A DNA stretch of 58,317 nt, taken from assembly GCA_947489585.1 (NCBI GenBank), contig CANLEE010000014.1, positions 1 through 58,317 on the forward strand. Reading direction: 5' to 3'. A model generated the notes under the pieces. It made no database searches, was not told the DNA's origin, and worked only from the letters and a program-made list of their open reading frames with translations. Numbering within the stretch: the first letter of the stretch is position 1; each line of letters starts with the position of its first letter. The translations under genes and the position numbers were made by a program. Of the stretch, positions 27,094-35,447 are shown one piece after another. This DNA comes from an uncultured Psychroserpens sp. Its GTDB lineage: Bacteria > Bacteroidota > Bacteroidia > Flavobacteriales > Flavobacteriaceae.

Positions 27094-27393
27094 TTAGTAT
27101 GTCTTATAAATTTCTTTTCGCTTTTTTAGCTGTCGTTCTAAATCTCTTATCGTTTCCCTAACAGCAACTTCATACTGACTTTCATCAGAAGTTGCAAAAA
27201 TTCGAGGGCCTGGCAGGCTTAATTCTATATCACAAATTTTACCCTTTGTGTGATTATGCTCATCGTGTTTAAAACGAACAGTAGCATTAATTAAAAACTC
27301 ATATCTATTAAATAATTTACTTAATTTTTCTTCAGTAAAAGTGTTTAAAGTTTCGCTAATATCGACATCGACATATCTAATTGTTACACTCAT
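27094..27393 (-). CDS. hpf: Short ribosome hibernation-promoting factor (HPF/RaiA family)
   Basis: A 99-residue protein with the HPF/YfiA fold: an N-terminal beta strand (MSVTIRYVDVDISETL), LFNRYEFLINATVRFK, CDIELSLPGPRIFATSD and a basic C-terminal helix (RETIRDLERQLKKRKE). There is no C-terminal dimerisation domain, so this is the short form. It binds the 30S decoding region and silences ribosomes in stationary phase or stress. Transcribed alone, with its own terminator. Confidence 0.92.
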   Translation of the reverse strand: MSVTIRYVDVDISETLNTFTEEKLSKLFNRYEFLINATVRFKHDEHNHTKGKICDIELSLPGPRIFATSDESQYEVAVRETIRDLERQLKKRKEIYKTY

Positions 27394-27502
27394 AATCGTT
27401 CTTGTTTTTAGGTTAATTTCATTACTCTAATTTACAAAAATTTAAACGATTAATTAATGACAAAACTCATAAAGTATTGATAATATTTGCTTCAGAAATG
27501 GC

Positions 27503-27862
27503 CTACTCTTTTTTTATTAATATCAAAACCTCTTCATTGCCTGAACGGCTCATAGTTAATGATAGTGTGTCGGCATTAAGCGTATTAATTTCTACTGCAA
27601 TTTCTAATTTACCATCGGGTTGAGAGTATAATATTCCATCGGCAATTTTATAAGTACCTTTTGTATCTTGTGCGCCTACCTTCGAGGTATAGGTTTTGTC
27701 AGCTTTAAAACTGAAATACGCATTACTATTGCATTTGTCTTTTGAAGTTGACGTATCAATCCAACTCGCACATTCCCATTCTCCGACGATATCTTCTGCA
27801 TATTTTGAATCATTGCAGGACATAACTAATAAAACAGAAATTATAAGTATTACTTTTTTCAT
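27503..27862 (-). CDS. Small lipocalin-like lipoprotein
   Basis: 119 residues from the ATG at 27862 (MKKVILIISVLLVMSC). The frame runs 16 codons further upstream, but that would precede the signal sequence. The lipobox LVMSC predicts a lipid-anchored protein. The mature part (VGEWECASW, YFSFKADKTYTS, GTYKIADGILYS) follows the pattern of lipocalin-like small lipoproteins common in Bacteroidota. Function unknown. It follows the SCFA transporter by 48 bases on the same strand and may be co-transcribed with it. Confidence 0.82.
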   Translation of the reverse strand: MKKVILIISVLLVMSCNDSKYAEDIVGEWECASWIDTSTSKDKCNSNAYFSFKADKTYTSKVGAQDTKGTYKIADGILYSQPDGKLEIAVEINTLNADTLSLTMSRSGNEEVLILIKKE

Positions 27863-27910
27863 GGTATTCAGTTTAAAATAATGAGTTAATAATGATCTAA
27901 ATATCAACAA

Positions 27911-29308
27911 TTATAACGGAACATAAAGCACCATCAAGGTTTGTAAAATAAAAAACAGGATAAAAGGTAATACTAAGTAGCCCATAATATCACGTGATTG
28001 TAGTTTAACACCTGCTCCCATAACTGGTAATACTAATAAAATAAAAAACGGCTGGAGCATATTACTTAAGCTTTCTCCATAAGCGACAGATAAAGACGCT
28101 CTCGATACCATTGCTGTAACTTGTTCTGGAGGTAATCCAATTCCAATCGCTTTTACAGCTTCAATAATACTTGGACCAACAACTGCAAACTCTCCTCCTG
28201 CTGACGGAATTGCAAAATTTACAACACCTCCTGTAAGATATGCATAAAACGGGTAAGTATCTATTGTCATTACTGAGACTAAACCTTCAGCTAGTTTTTC
28301 GCCAATACCTGTATAAAGCATAATCCCCATAATACCTGCATAAAACGGATACTGAAATAAAATTCCAGAAATATTACTACTAGCACGCTTCATAGCAATA
28401 CTGAAACGCATTGGTGTTTTATGTAAGAACAAGCCTATCATTAAGAATATAAAAATCATGATATTAAAATTGAGATCAAATCCATTTTTATAAAAATGAT
28501 AAACAATATATACAAACCCCATAATGCTAATAATTAAAGGCAATACAAACGTATTATTGAGTGTGTCTGAAACTGCCTTTATTGGAAGTTTAAAACTTTC
28601 AGCTTCATCTTTAATTGAGTCTTCTTTAGGATGATTATTAGACTTTAACAGATCTTTTAATTCTTTCCCTTTTGTGTTCTTCGGAATAAAAAGCAAAAAC
28701 AATACTGGGCCAACAATGACAAATAGTATAATCATTACAATATTTAAAGTGGATCCTAAGGTAAATGATGTTGAAATTTTAGAAGATAAAATACCTGCTT
28801 CAATCAAAAAGTTGTTTTCAGTGTTTAGCAACAATGGAATAGAACTAGATAAACCACTAACCCAACCTCCAAATGAGAAATAAGCGCAAGCAATTAAAAA
28901 CGGATAGTTAACACCTTTAACTCGCATTGCTAATTCTCTAGCTAACACACAAGTAATAACAATCCATCCAAAACTAACTAGCGATAGCAATGATCCAATG
29001 AATATGACAAAAAAGTAGACTTGCTTCGGTGTTTTAATATAAACAGCCAACTTATCAATACCTCTGTTAATTGTTGGTGATAACGCAATACTAAAGCCAG
29101 TGATTATAATCAGAACTATTTGCATCCCAAAGCTTAATAAATCAAAGAAACCATCATACCATGACGACACAATTTTTAAAGGTGATGCATCCATAAATAA
29201 AAATGCACCCAAAGCTGCTATAATAGTCAAAAGAATAGCAAAGACAAAAGCACTAGGCATATACTTTTGAAATAGATCTGTAAATTTTTCACCGAGTTTG
29301 GTAAGCAT
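27911..29308 (-). CDS. Short-chain fatty acid transporter (AtoE family)
   Basis: 465 residues from the ATG at 29306-29308 (MLTKLGEKFTDLFQKYMPSAF). The alternative upstream start is a TTG inside the divergent promoter region. A polytopic inner-membrane protein with about 11-12 segments and the family motifs NFAIPSAGGEFAVVGPSII and MVSRASLSVAYGESLSNMLQPFF (key runs PSAGGEFAVVGP and GESLSNMLQPF). AtoE-like proteins import short-chain fatty acids such as butyrate or acetoacetate. No beta-oxidation genes are adjacent. It diverges from rdgB. Confidence 0.88.
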   Translation of the reverse strand: MLTKLGEKFTDLFQKYMPSAFVFAILLTIIAALGAFLFMDASPLKIVSSWYDGFFDLLSFGMQIVLIIITGFSIALSPTINRGIDKLAVYIKTPKQVYFFVIFIGSLLSLVSFGWIVITCVLARELAMRVKGVNYPFLIACAYFSFGGWVSGLSSSIPLLLNTENNFLIEAGILSSKISTSFTLGSTLNIVMIILFVIVGPVLFLLFIPKNTKGKELKDLLKSNNHPKEDSIKDEAESFKLPIKAVSDTLNNTFVLPLIISIMGFVYIVYHFYKNGFDLNFNIMIFIFLMIGLFLHKTPMRFSIAMKRASSNISGILFQYPFYAGIMGIMLYTGIGEKLAEGLVSVMTIDTYPFYAYLTGGVVNFAIPSAGGEFAVVGPSIIEAVKAIGIGLPPEQVTAMVSRASLSVAYGESLSNMLQPFFILLVLPVMGAGVKLQSRDIMGYLVLPFILFFILQTLMVLYVPL

Positions 29309-29344
29309 GGTTGACTCATTAAGAATTTGAAACTCGAATTTAAG

Positions 29345-29362
29345 CAAAATTATATACTTTTG
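29345..29362. promoter_or_regulatory. Back-to-back -7 elements between AtoE-like gene and rdgB
   Basis: TAATTTTG on the minus strand (29345-29352) faces the transporter, and TACTTTTG on the plus strand (29355-29362) faces rdgB; they are 2 bases apart. Neither has a well-placed TTG, so they are weak predictions. Confidence 0.35.
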
Positions 29363-29380
29363 ATTTTAAAGCTAATTTTC

Positions 29381-29959
29381 ATGAAACTCGTCTTTGCTAC
29401 AAATAATCTTAATAAGCTTAAAGAAGTACAATCCCTCATTCCTAATCACATTCAATTGTTAAGTTTAAAAGACATTGGCTGCTTTGAAGATGTTCCAGAA
29501 ACACAATTGACTATTGAGGGTAATGCTATTCAAAAAGCAGAATACATAATAGAACATTATGGATTTGATTGTTTTGCCGATGACACAGGTTTAGAAGTTG
29601 CAGCACTTGATGGAGAGCCAGGCGTGTTTAGTGCGCGCTATGCTGGAGACCAGCGAGATGCCAATGACAATATGGATTTATTATTAAAAAACCTTAAAGA
29701 TAAATCAGATAGAACCGCACAATTTAAAACCGTCATTGCGCTTCACTTAAATAATAAATTAGAAACTTTCACAGGCATTTGTAAAGGTAAAATCACTAAA
29801 ACCAAACATGGTGACAAAGGTTTTGGTTATGACCCCATTTTTAAAGCTGAAGGTTACGATAAAACATTTGCAGAAATCTCTCTAAAAGAAAAAAACGACA
29901 TTGGACATCGTGGTAAGGCTGTACGATTATTGGTCTCTTTTTTATCTTCTTTGCGTTAA
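29381..29959 (+). CDS. rdgB: Non-canonical purine NTP pyrophosphatase (ITP/XTP hydrolase)
   Basis: 192 residues from the ATG at 29381 (MKLVFATNNLNKLKEVQ), the family's standard N-terminus; the frame extends 18 codons upstream into the promoter region. The enzyme hydrolyses dITP, ITP and XTP to keep them out of nucleic acid. Motifs are the substrate-binding ATNNLNKLKE, DDTGLEVAALDGEPGVFSARYAG (key run DDTGLEV), GKGFGYDP-like DKGFGYDPIF and SLKEKNDIGHRGKA near the end. Divergent from the AtoE-like gene. Confidence 0.96.
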   Translation: MKLVFATNNLNKLKEVQSLIPNHIQLLSLKDIGCFEDVPETQLTIEGNAIQKAEYIIEHYGFDCFADDTGLEVAALDGEPGVFSARYAGDQRDANDNMDLLLKNLKDKSDRTAQFKTVIALHLNNKLETFTGICKGKITKTKHGDKGFGYDPIFKAEGYDKTFAEISLKEKNDIGHRGKAVRLLVSFLSSLR

Positions 29960-30028
29960 CGATGGAGCAATTGTTGGAGCTCTTTTGAAAAAAAGCGACT
30001 TGCGAGAGCGTGTTAAAACGCCTAAATA

Positions 30029-30057
30029 TTGATTATCCAAATAAAAGACTATCTTTG
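30029..30057 (+). promoter_or_regulatory. Promoter of the DEAD-box helicase
   Basis: TTG (30029-30031), 18 bases, then a consensus TATCTTTG (30050-30057). It predicts a leader of about 125 bases. Confidence 0.65.
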
Positions 30058-30061
30058 CCGC

Positions 30062-30188
30062 TTGAAACTCAGAATATTGAGTTATAGATTCCTCAGAGTG
30101 AGGATGTGTTACCTAGAAGTTTAAGTGTTTAGTATGTCGATTCGCTTCTTTTGTAACACCAAAGGACATAATCGAATACACAAAACGA
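30062..30188 (+). promoter_or_regulatory. Long structured 5' leader of the DEAD-box helicase mRNA
   Basis: Three successive hairpins are visible. The first is AACTCA/TGAGTT (30066-30071 with 30078-30083). The second is CCTCA/TGAGG with loop GAG (30091-30103). The third is a long stem GTGTTAC/GTAACAC (30106-30112 with 30153-30159) with an inner AGAAG/CTTCT pairing (30115-30119 with 30145-30149). The apical loop holds TCGATT (30137-30142), complementary to AATCGA (30170-30175) just before the start codon, so a pseudoknot or switch could block initiation. Helicase genes in other bacteria carry long, cold-responsive leaders; regulation here is inference. Confidence 0.5.
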
Positions 30189-32114
30189 ATGAGCACATTC
30201 CAAGAACTCGGTCTTAATGAAGACCTTTTATCTGCTATTAGCGATTTAGGATTTGAAACACCTAGTGACGTTCAAGCAAAAGCAATCCCAATTTTATTAG
30301 AAGAAGACAAAGATCTTGTTGCCTTAGCACAAACAGGAACTGGTAAAACTGCCGCATTTGGGTTTCCAATGCTTCAAAAAATTGATGTTAATAGCCGTAC
30401 AACTCAAGGCTTAATTTTATCGCCTACTCGTGAACTCTGTTTGCAAATTACTAACGAGCTTAAACTCTACGGAAAGTATTGTAAAGGCTTAAATGTTACC
30501 GCTATTTATGGTGGCGCTAGTATTACAGATCAAGCAAGATCTGTAAAGCGTGGCGCACAAATTATTGTGGCAACACCTGGTCGTATGAAAGATATGATTA
30601 GTCGTAACATGGTTGACATTTCTAAAATTGAATACTCGGTTTTAGATGAGGCTGATGAAATGTTAAACATGGGGTTTTACGAGGATATCACCGATATCTT
30701 ATCACATACTCCTGATGATAAAAACACCTGGTTGTTTTCTGCAACGATGCCAAAAGAGGTTTCTAATATTGCAAAAAAATTCATGTACGACCCTATTGAA
30801 ATTACAGTAGGAAATAGAAATGAAAGTACAAGTCAGGTCTCTCACGAATATTATTTAGTAAATGCAAGAGATCGTTACCAAGCTTTAAAACGTTTGGCTG
30901 ATGCAAATCCAGATATTTTTTCTGTGATTTTCTGTCGTACAAAACGCGACACACAAAAAGTTGCCGAAAACTTAATCGAAGATGGTTACAGTGCTGGCGC
31001 TTTACATGGTGATTTGAGTCAGAACCAACGTGATTTGGTCATGAAATCGTTTAGAAATAAACAAATACAAATGTTAGTTGCTACTGATGTAGCGGCTCGT
31101 GGTATTGATGTTGATGATATTACTCACGTTATCAATTATCAATTACCAGATGAAATTGAAACCTATACGCACCGTTCTGGTCGTACTGGCCGTGCAGGAA
31201 AGACTGGTGTTTCAATGGTAATTGTTTCAAAAAGTGAAGTGCGCAAGATTAAAAGTATCGAGCGTATTATCAAAAAAGAGTTTGAGAAAAAAGAAATTCC
31301 TGATGGTATGGAAATCTGCGAAGTGCAGTTAATGTCACTCGCAAATAAAATTCACAATACTGAAGTTAATCATGAGATTGACCGCTATTTAGATAGCATC
31401 AACGAATTGTTTGCAGATTCTGGCAAAGACGAATTAATTAAAAAATTCTTCTCTGTTGAGTTCACACGTTTCTTTAACTACTACCAAAAATCTAAAAACC
31501 TCAATGTGACGAGTTCGTCAAGAGATTCTGAAGGTGAAGGTCGTGGTTATGGTGGAAGCGGAAATGAAACACGCTATTTTATAAACGTTGGCCGAAAAGA
31601 TGGTTACGATTGGATGAAGTTAAAAGACTTTTTAAAGGAAGTTTTAGCTCTAGGTCGTGATGATGTCTTTAAGGTTGATGTCAAAGACAGCTTCTCTTTC
31701 TTTAATACTGAAAAGGCAAACGAAGAAAAGGTATTAGCCTTTTTTACCGATTTCAAACATGACGGACGCTTTGTTAATGTAGAAGTTAGTCAAGACAGAG
31801 GCGGTGGACGTAATCGTGGCGGAAGACGTCGTGATGGCGGAGGCGGAAGACGTAAACGTGATGATAAACCAAGAGGTGAAAGACGTTCTAGCGGAAGACG
31901 TAGTGATTCTGGTTCTAGTAATAGAAATGACAGACGTACATCTGAAAATCCTGGAAGACGCAGTGATTCAAGAAATAGAAGCGAAAGACGTTCTAGCGAA
32001 GGTTCTGGAAACAGAAGTGACAGAAGACGTTCAGGAGGCGATTCAAGACCATCTAGACGCTCGGAAAGTTCTTCAGGTTCTGATCGACCTAGACGTTCAA
32101 GACGTAGAGATTAA
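30189..32114 (+). CDS. DEAD-box ATP-dependent RNA helicase with DbpA-like domain and basic tail
   Basis: 641 residues. Helicase motifs are Walker A AQTGTGKT (47-54), PTREL (79-83), TPGR (129-132), DEAD (153-156), SAT (184-186) and HRSGRTGRAG (328-337). A DbpA/CsdA-like RNA-binding domain lies at about 461-534 (YFINVGRKDGYDW). The last 105 or so residues are low-complexity, rich in Arg, Ser and Gly, as in RNA-binding tails. It resembles DeaD/CsdA helicases that remodel structured RNA and assist ribosome assembly, often in the cold. It has a strong promoter, a long structured leader and its own terminator. Confidence 0.95.
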   Translation: MSTFQELGLNEDLLSAISDLGFETPSDVQAKAIPILLEEDKDLVALAQTGTGKTAAFGFPMLQKIDVNSRTTQGLILSPTRELCLQITNELKLYGKYCKGLNVTAIYGGASITDQARSVKRGAQIIVATPGRMKDMISRNMVDISKIEYSVLDEADEMLNMGFYEDITDILSHTPDDKNTWLFSATMPKEVSNIAKKFMYDPIEITVGNRNESTSQVSHEYYLVNARDRYQALKRLADANPDIFSVIFCRTKRDTQKVAENLIEDGYSAGALHGDLSQNQRDLVMKSFRNKQIQMLVATDVAARGIDVDDITHVINYQLPDEIETYTHRSGRTGRAGKTGVSMVIVSKSEVRKIKSIERIIKKEFEKKEIPDGMEICEVQLMSLANKIHNTEVNHEIDRYLDSINELFADSGKDELIKKFFSVEFTRFFNYYQKSKNLNVTSSSRDSEGEGRGYGGSGNETRYFINVGRKDGYDWMKLKDFLKEVLALGRDDVFKVDVKDSFSFFNTEKANEEKVLAFFTDFKHDGRFVNVEVSQDRGGGRNRGGRRRDGGGGRRKRDDKPRGERRSSGRRSDSGSSNRNDRRTSENPGRRSDSRNRSERRSSEGSGNRSDRRRSGGDSRPSRRSESSSGSDRPRRSRRRD

Positions 32115-32116
32115 GT

Positions 32117-32150
32117 AAAAAAGCCTCATAACTGTGTTACGAGGCTTTTT
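32117..32150 (+). terminator. Terminator of the DEAD-box helicase gene
   Basis: AAGCCTC (32121-32127) pairs with GAGGCTT (32141-32147), extended by an A-run and T-run, with a 13-base loop. It starts 3 bases after the stop codon. Confidence 0.88.
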
Positions 32151-32240
32151 TAAACAATGTTGTTAATATTTAGTCAAATTTACGTCTACATATATAGTGG
32201 TATGCAATTTGTTTACTACTTTTAACACTTAATCACATAC

Positions 32241-33065
32241 ATGAAGTACCTCTTTACCATAATTCTATTTGTTTTTGCTACTCTAACTGGCTTTGCTCAA
32301 GAGGCTCAAACAAAAGATTCTCTACCACAAGACTCAACGTCTGTTAGTGTTACAACTAGAGTGAAAGGTACTGTGATCGATTTAAGTAATGATCAACCAA
32401 TTGATCGGGTTAATATTGTTAATCTTAATCAGGTCATCGGTACTTCTACTGATGATGATGGTAACTTCGAAATTAGAGCAAGACTTAATGATACTCTACA
32501 CCTCTCCTATTTAGGGTACAAATCCATAAAAGTAAGAGTGACTAATGACTGGTTAAAATTTGGAGAAACCAAAATTGGTATGACAGAATTGGCTTTAGCT
32601 TTAGAGGAAGTTGTTGTTAACCAATTAAAACTTACCGGTTATTTAGAAATTGATGTTAAACAAGTTCCCATCAAATCTAATTATAGATATAGTATTTCTG
32701 GATTAAATAATGGTTATGAAGCTGGAAACAGAAGGCCTAATGCCGTTAGTAAGGTTTTAGGTGCAATTTTTAATCCTGCAGATTTTTTACATAACATGTT
32801 TGGTAAAAAGCCACGAGAATTACGTAGACTTAAAAAAATGAAACAAGATGACGAGATTAGAAATTTACTCGCATCACGTTTTGACAGAGAAATGTTGATG
32901 GTCTTACTTCAAGTCGATCGCTTTGATTTAGACGAAATTGTAAACCAATGTAACTACTCTAAAGACTTTATACAATCGGCTAATGATCTTCAAATATTAG
33001 ATGCCATAAATGAATGTTATGAAGAGTATAAGGTTTTAAATAGAAATAAATCAGGTCGATTTTAA
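32241..33065 (+). CDS. Carboxypeptidase regulatory-like domain protein
   Basis: 274 residues with a signal peptide (about 1-19, TGFAQ). Residues about 40-125 form a CarboxypepD-regulatory-like beta-sandwich (VKGTVIDLSNDQPIDRVNIVN, key run GTVIDLSNDQPI, then TDDDGNFEI and LSYLGYKS). The C-terminal half is basic and helical (LGAIFNPADFLHNMFGKKPRELRRLKKMK) and occurs with this domain in many Flavobacteriia. It is periplasmic or outer-membrane associated; function unknown. Its end overlaps the convergent membrane protein gene by 15 bases. Confidence 0.82.
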   Translation: MKYLFTIILFVFATLTGFAQEAQTKDSLPQDSTSVSVTTRVKGTVIDLSNDQPIDRVNIVNLNQVIGTSTDDDGNFEIRARLNDTLHLSYLGYKSIKVRVTNDWLKFGETKIGMTELALALEEVVVNQLKLTGYLEIDVKQVPIKSNYRYSISGLNNGYEAGNRRPNAVSKVLGAIFNPADFLHNMFGKKPRELRRLKKMKQDDEIRNLLASRFDREMLMVLLQVDRFDLDEIVNQCNYSKDFIQSANDLQILDAINECYEEYKVLNRNKSGRF

Positions 33066-33686
33066 ACCCTCTCTTATTAGTATCTGCCTACAGGTTCTTG
33101 CAAAATAGAATAGCCAGCTCACGATTCCAATAAATTTAGCTCCATCTTCAAGCAATTGCGCAATATAAGGTGATGAATTGGCAAAGAAATTATCTACAAT
33201 CAAGGATACTCCAAACCAAAAAACAGAAAACAATAATAATAAGTAGTCTGATTTAAATAAGACTTTGATAAACTTCAAACCATATAACAGCATAATTATT
33301 ATATAGCTTAAGAATACTATTTTCTGCTGAACTCCTAAAGAAGGAAATACGATTTCATGAAACATAAATGCATCATCAAAACCTAATAAGATAGTTATTA
33401 ATGCAGATGAAAAAATAAAGGTTCTATGTGCTTTATTTTTTATGAGTCGGGTACAAAACAAACAAATAGCTGCTGTAGAAGCCCATAAAAAAATACCAAG
33501 CTGCGATAGAACTCCTACATAAGCAGGTAACTCTGCAACAACTGCGGGATCATTTGTTAAAAACTTAAATGTGATATTTTTAGAATAGTGAAAGTAGATT
33601 ACTGTTCCTAAAACGATACCAGATATGGCAACAATTAAAACAAACGAAAGCAGAAGTGATTTTAATTGATTGGTTAAAACACTCAC
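33051..33686 (-). CDS. Hypothetical membrane protein with conserved-looking acidic/His residues
   Basis: 211 residues with about six transmembrane segments. Polar residues that are unusual for membrane segments occur as DDAFMFHE (about 103-110), DNFF (about 166-169) and LEDGAKFIG (about 179-187). Such D/H/E positions would fit a metal- or cofactor-binding integral membrane enzyme, but I recognise no named family, and this is speculation from the residue pattern only. It overlaps the end of the preceding plus-strand gene by 15 bases. Confidence 0.7.
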   Translation of the reverse strand: MSVLTNQLKSLLLSFVLIVAISGIVLGTVIYFHYSKNITFKFLTNDPAVVAELPAYVGVLSQLGIFLWASTAAICLFCTRLIKNKAHRTFIFSSALITILLGFDDAFMFHEIVFPSLGVQQKIVFLSYIIIMLLYGLKFIKVLFKSDYLLLLFSVFWFGVSLIVDNFFANSSPYIAQLLEDGAKFIGIVSWLFYFARTCRQILIREGLKST

Positions 33687-33797
33687 TTTAAAATAATAGC
33701 TAATTATTATATTCCTAAGCTACTGTTCTAAAACGAAACTACAAATAAAATTGTATTAACTACACAAATATTAGATTATCAACATGTTAAAACAATT

Positions 33798-34172
33798 TTA
33801 TGCATTAGAATGTAATGCTACTCGATTGCCTTCTGTATCTATAAACACAGCCATATGACCATGCTCTGGTGATATTTGTGTTTTAGGTTGATATACAATT
33901 CCTCCTGCTGCTTCTACTCTTCCAATTTCATTAGCGACATCATCACAAACAAAATACACCAATGTACCTTCTTGACTAGGCACATAGCTTTCCTGCTTTA
34001 TTAAGGTTCCTGTTGCTCCTGGTTTTTTTTCATCAAAAGGAAACCAACCCATAAGCACGCCTCCAAAATCCTGAATGGAGAGCTCTACTTTAAAAACTGT
34101 TTCGTAAAACATTTTGGCTCTATCCATATCATGCACTGGAATTTCAAACCATCCTACCATATTATGTTTCAT
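33798..34172 (-). CDS. VOC-family (glyoxalase-like) protein
   Basis: 124 residues forming one glyoxalase/bleomycin-resistance/dioxygenase module: MVGWFEIPVHDMDRAKMFYETVF at the N-terminus (key run IPVHDMDRAKMFYE) and SPEHGHMAVFIDTEGNRVALH at the end. This resembles the small 'YaaQ-like/glyoxalase' enzymes whose substrates are unknown. It follows the SRPBCC gene by 6 bases and should be co-transcribed with it. Confidence 0.88.
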   Translation of the reverse strand: MKHNMVGWFEIPVHDMDRAKMFYETVFKVELSIQDFGGVLMGWFPFDEKKPGATGTLIKQESYVPSQEGTLVYFVCDDVANEIGRVEAAGGIVYQPKTQISPEHGHMAVFIDTEGNRVALHSNA

Positions 34173-34178
34173 AATAAT

Positions 34179-34706
34179 TTATTTAGATTCTAATATCTCT
34201 TTTAAACTTGTTAGTCCTTCTTCGAAATCTTTACCTACATGCTTATCCACATTATATAACATCATAAAAATATTTGCAGGCACTTTATTGCTTCCAGAAA
34301 ACCCCCAAATAACTTTTGTTTTTCCTTGTCCAGCGTCTTCAACTTTTGTCACAGCATCTGATTCAGATTTCCAAGGTTTAAAAAATCGAAGTCGGGCTTC
34401 TATTCTATCATTTTCAATAATATTCATGATTTCTTGCTCACCAAGACCAACCTCCTTATTCCCATCCCATTTAGCAATAAATCCAACTTCACCATCAGTT
34501 CCAACAAACTCTTGCTTCATATCTGGATCTTTCTTTTTCCATGGTGACCAATAATCTTGGTTTTTAATATGTTTTAAATAATTGAAGACTTCTGGTAAAG
34601 GTTTATCAATGATTATATCACGATTAACCTGATAATGCTTAGGCGCAATTAAAGCTAAAAGAATAAACAGTAACACTAGTATTCCTATAATGTAAAGAAC
34701 TATCAT
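34179..34706 (-). CDS. SRPBCC-family protein with N-terminal membrane anchor
   Basis: 175 residues: one N-terminal transmembrane helix (about 2-22) followed by a START/Bet v1-like domain (polyketide cyclase 2 type): RDIIIDKPLPEVFNYLKHIKNQDYWSPW (key runs KPLPEVFNYL, WSPW), then GLGEQEI and KVIWGFSG. Such domains bind hydrophobic ligands. It is paired with the VOC protein downstream (6-base gap), a common arrangement of unknown purpose in Bacteroidota. Confidence 0.87.
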   Translation of the reverse strand: MIVLYIIGILVLLFILLALIAPKHYQVNRDIIIDKPLPEVFNYLKHIKNQDYWSPWKKKDPDMKQEFVGTDGEVGFIAKWDGNKEVGLGEQEIMNIIENDRIEARLRFFKPWKSESDAVTKVEDAGQGKTKVIWGFSGSNKVPANIFMMLYNVDKHVGKDFEEGLTSLKEILESK

Positions 34707-34753
34707 TATTAAAATATTTAGATTGTAATTGTAGTTATTTTAAAGATACAAAA

Positions 34754-35410
34754 TTATTGGGTTTGATAAAAACGCTCAATAATCTCCTGATAACTTTTTA
34801 TCGTTTTCTTACACCAATCTAGACGTTTTTCTAACAATTCATCTTCTGTTAATTGCCAATTGACATTAGTTGCCTTAAGCTTTGTAGTGACATGTTGAAG
34901 AATAATTGCAGCAGATACAGAGATATTTAAACTCTCAGTAAACCCAACCATTGGAATTTTTAAAAAGCAATCTGCTTCATCAATTACATCTTGAGATAAG
35001 CCGCTCATTTCTCTTCCGAAGAAAAAACATGACTTTTTAGTAACATCAAAATCTTCAAGCAAATTATCATTTTTATGTGGTGTTGTCGCAACAATTTGAT
35101 AGCCTTTATATTTTAAATCTTTGAGGGCATCTTTTACAGAATGGTAACGATTTAAATCAACCCATTTTTGAGCTCCCATAGCAATTTCTCGATCAATATT
35201 TTTAGTGTTTTGTTCTTCAATAATATTAACTTCTTGTATTCCAAAAACATCACAACTACGTATCACGGCACTTGTATTATGCAATTGATACACATCTTCT
35301 GTTGCGACTGTAAAATGCTTTGTTCGCTGAGACAAAACTCTAACGAATTTTTCTTTACGCTGTTCTGTAAGATAGTCTTCAAGATGCTCTAATAGTTTTA
35401 AGTCTATCAT
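34754..35410 (-). CDS. trmH: tRNA (guanosine-2'-O-)-methyltransferase, TrmH/SpoU family
   Basis: 218 residues, the right size for TrmH, which methylates the 2'-OH of G18 in tRNA. The three SpoU motifs are visible: NTSAVIRSCDVFGIQEV, FFFGREMSGLS and IPMVGFTESLNISVSAAIIL (key run GFTESLNISVS). The C-terminal helical extension (LEKRLDWCKKTIKSYQEII) also fits TrmH. It is probably monocistronic and divergent from the gene at 35448. Confidence 0.9.
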   Translation of the reverse strand: MIDLKLLEHLEDYLTEQRKEKFVRVLSQRTKHFTVATEDVYQLHNTSAVIRSCDVFGIQEVNIIEEQNTKNIDREIAMGAQKWVDLNRYHSVKDALKDLKYKGYQIVATTPHKNDNLLEDFDVTKKSCFFFGREMSGLSQDVIDEADCFLKIPMVGFTESLNISVSAAIILQHVTTKLKATNVNWQLTEDELLEKRLDWCKKTIKSYQEIIERFYQTQ

Positions 35411-35447
35411 TAAAAAGTTTTATATTAGTTCAAAATATAAAAACTCT

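Noticed and set aside
31804..32118. 104-residue open frame inside the DEAD-box helicase tail
   Set aside because: It is the shifted frame of the repetitive Arg/Ser-rich tail; the low-complexity DNA keeps it open by chance.
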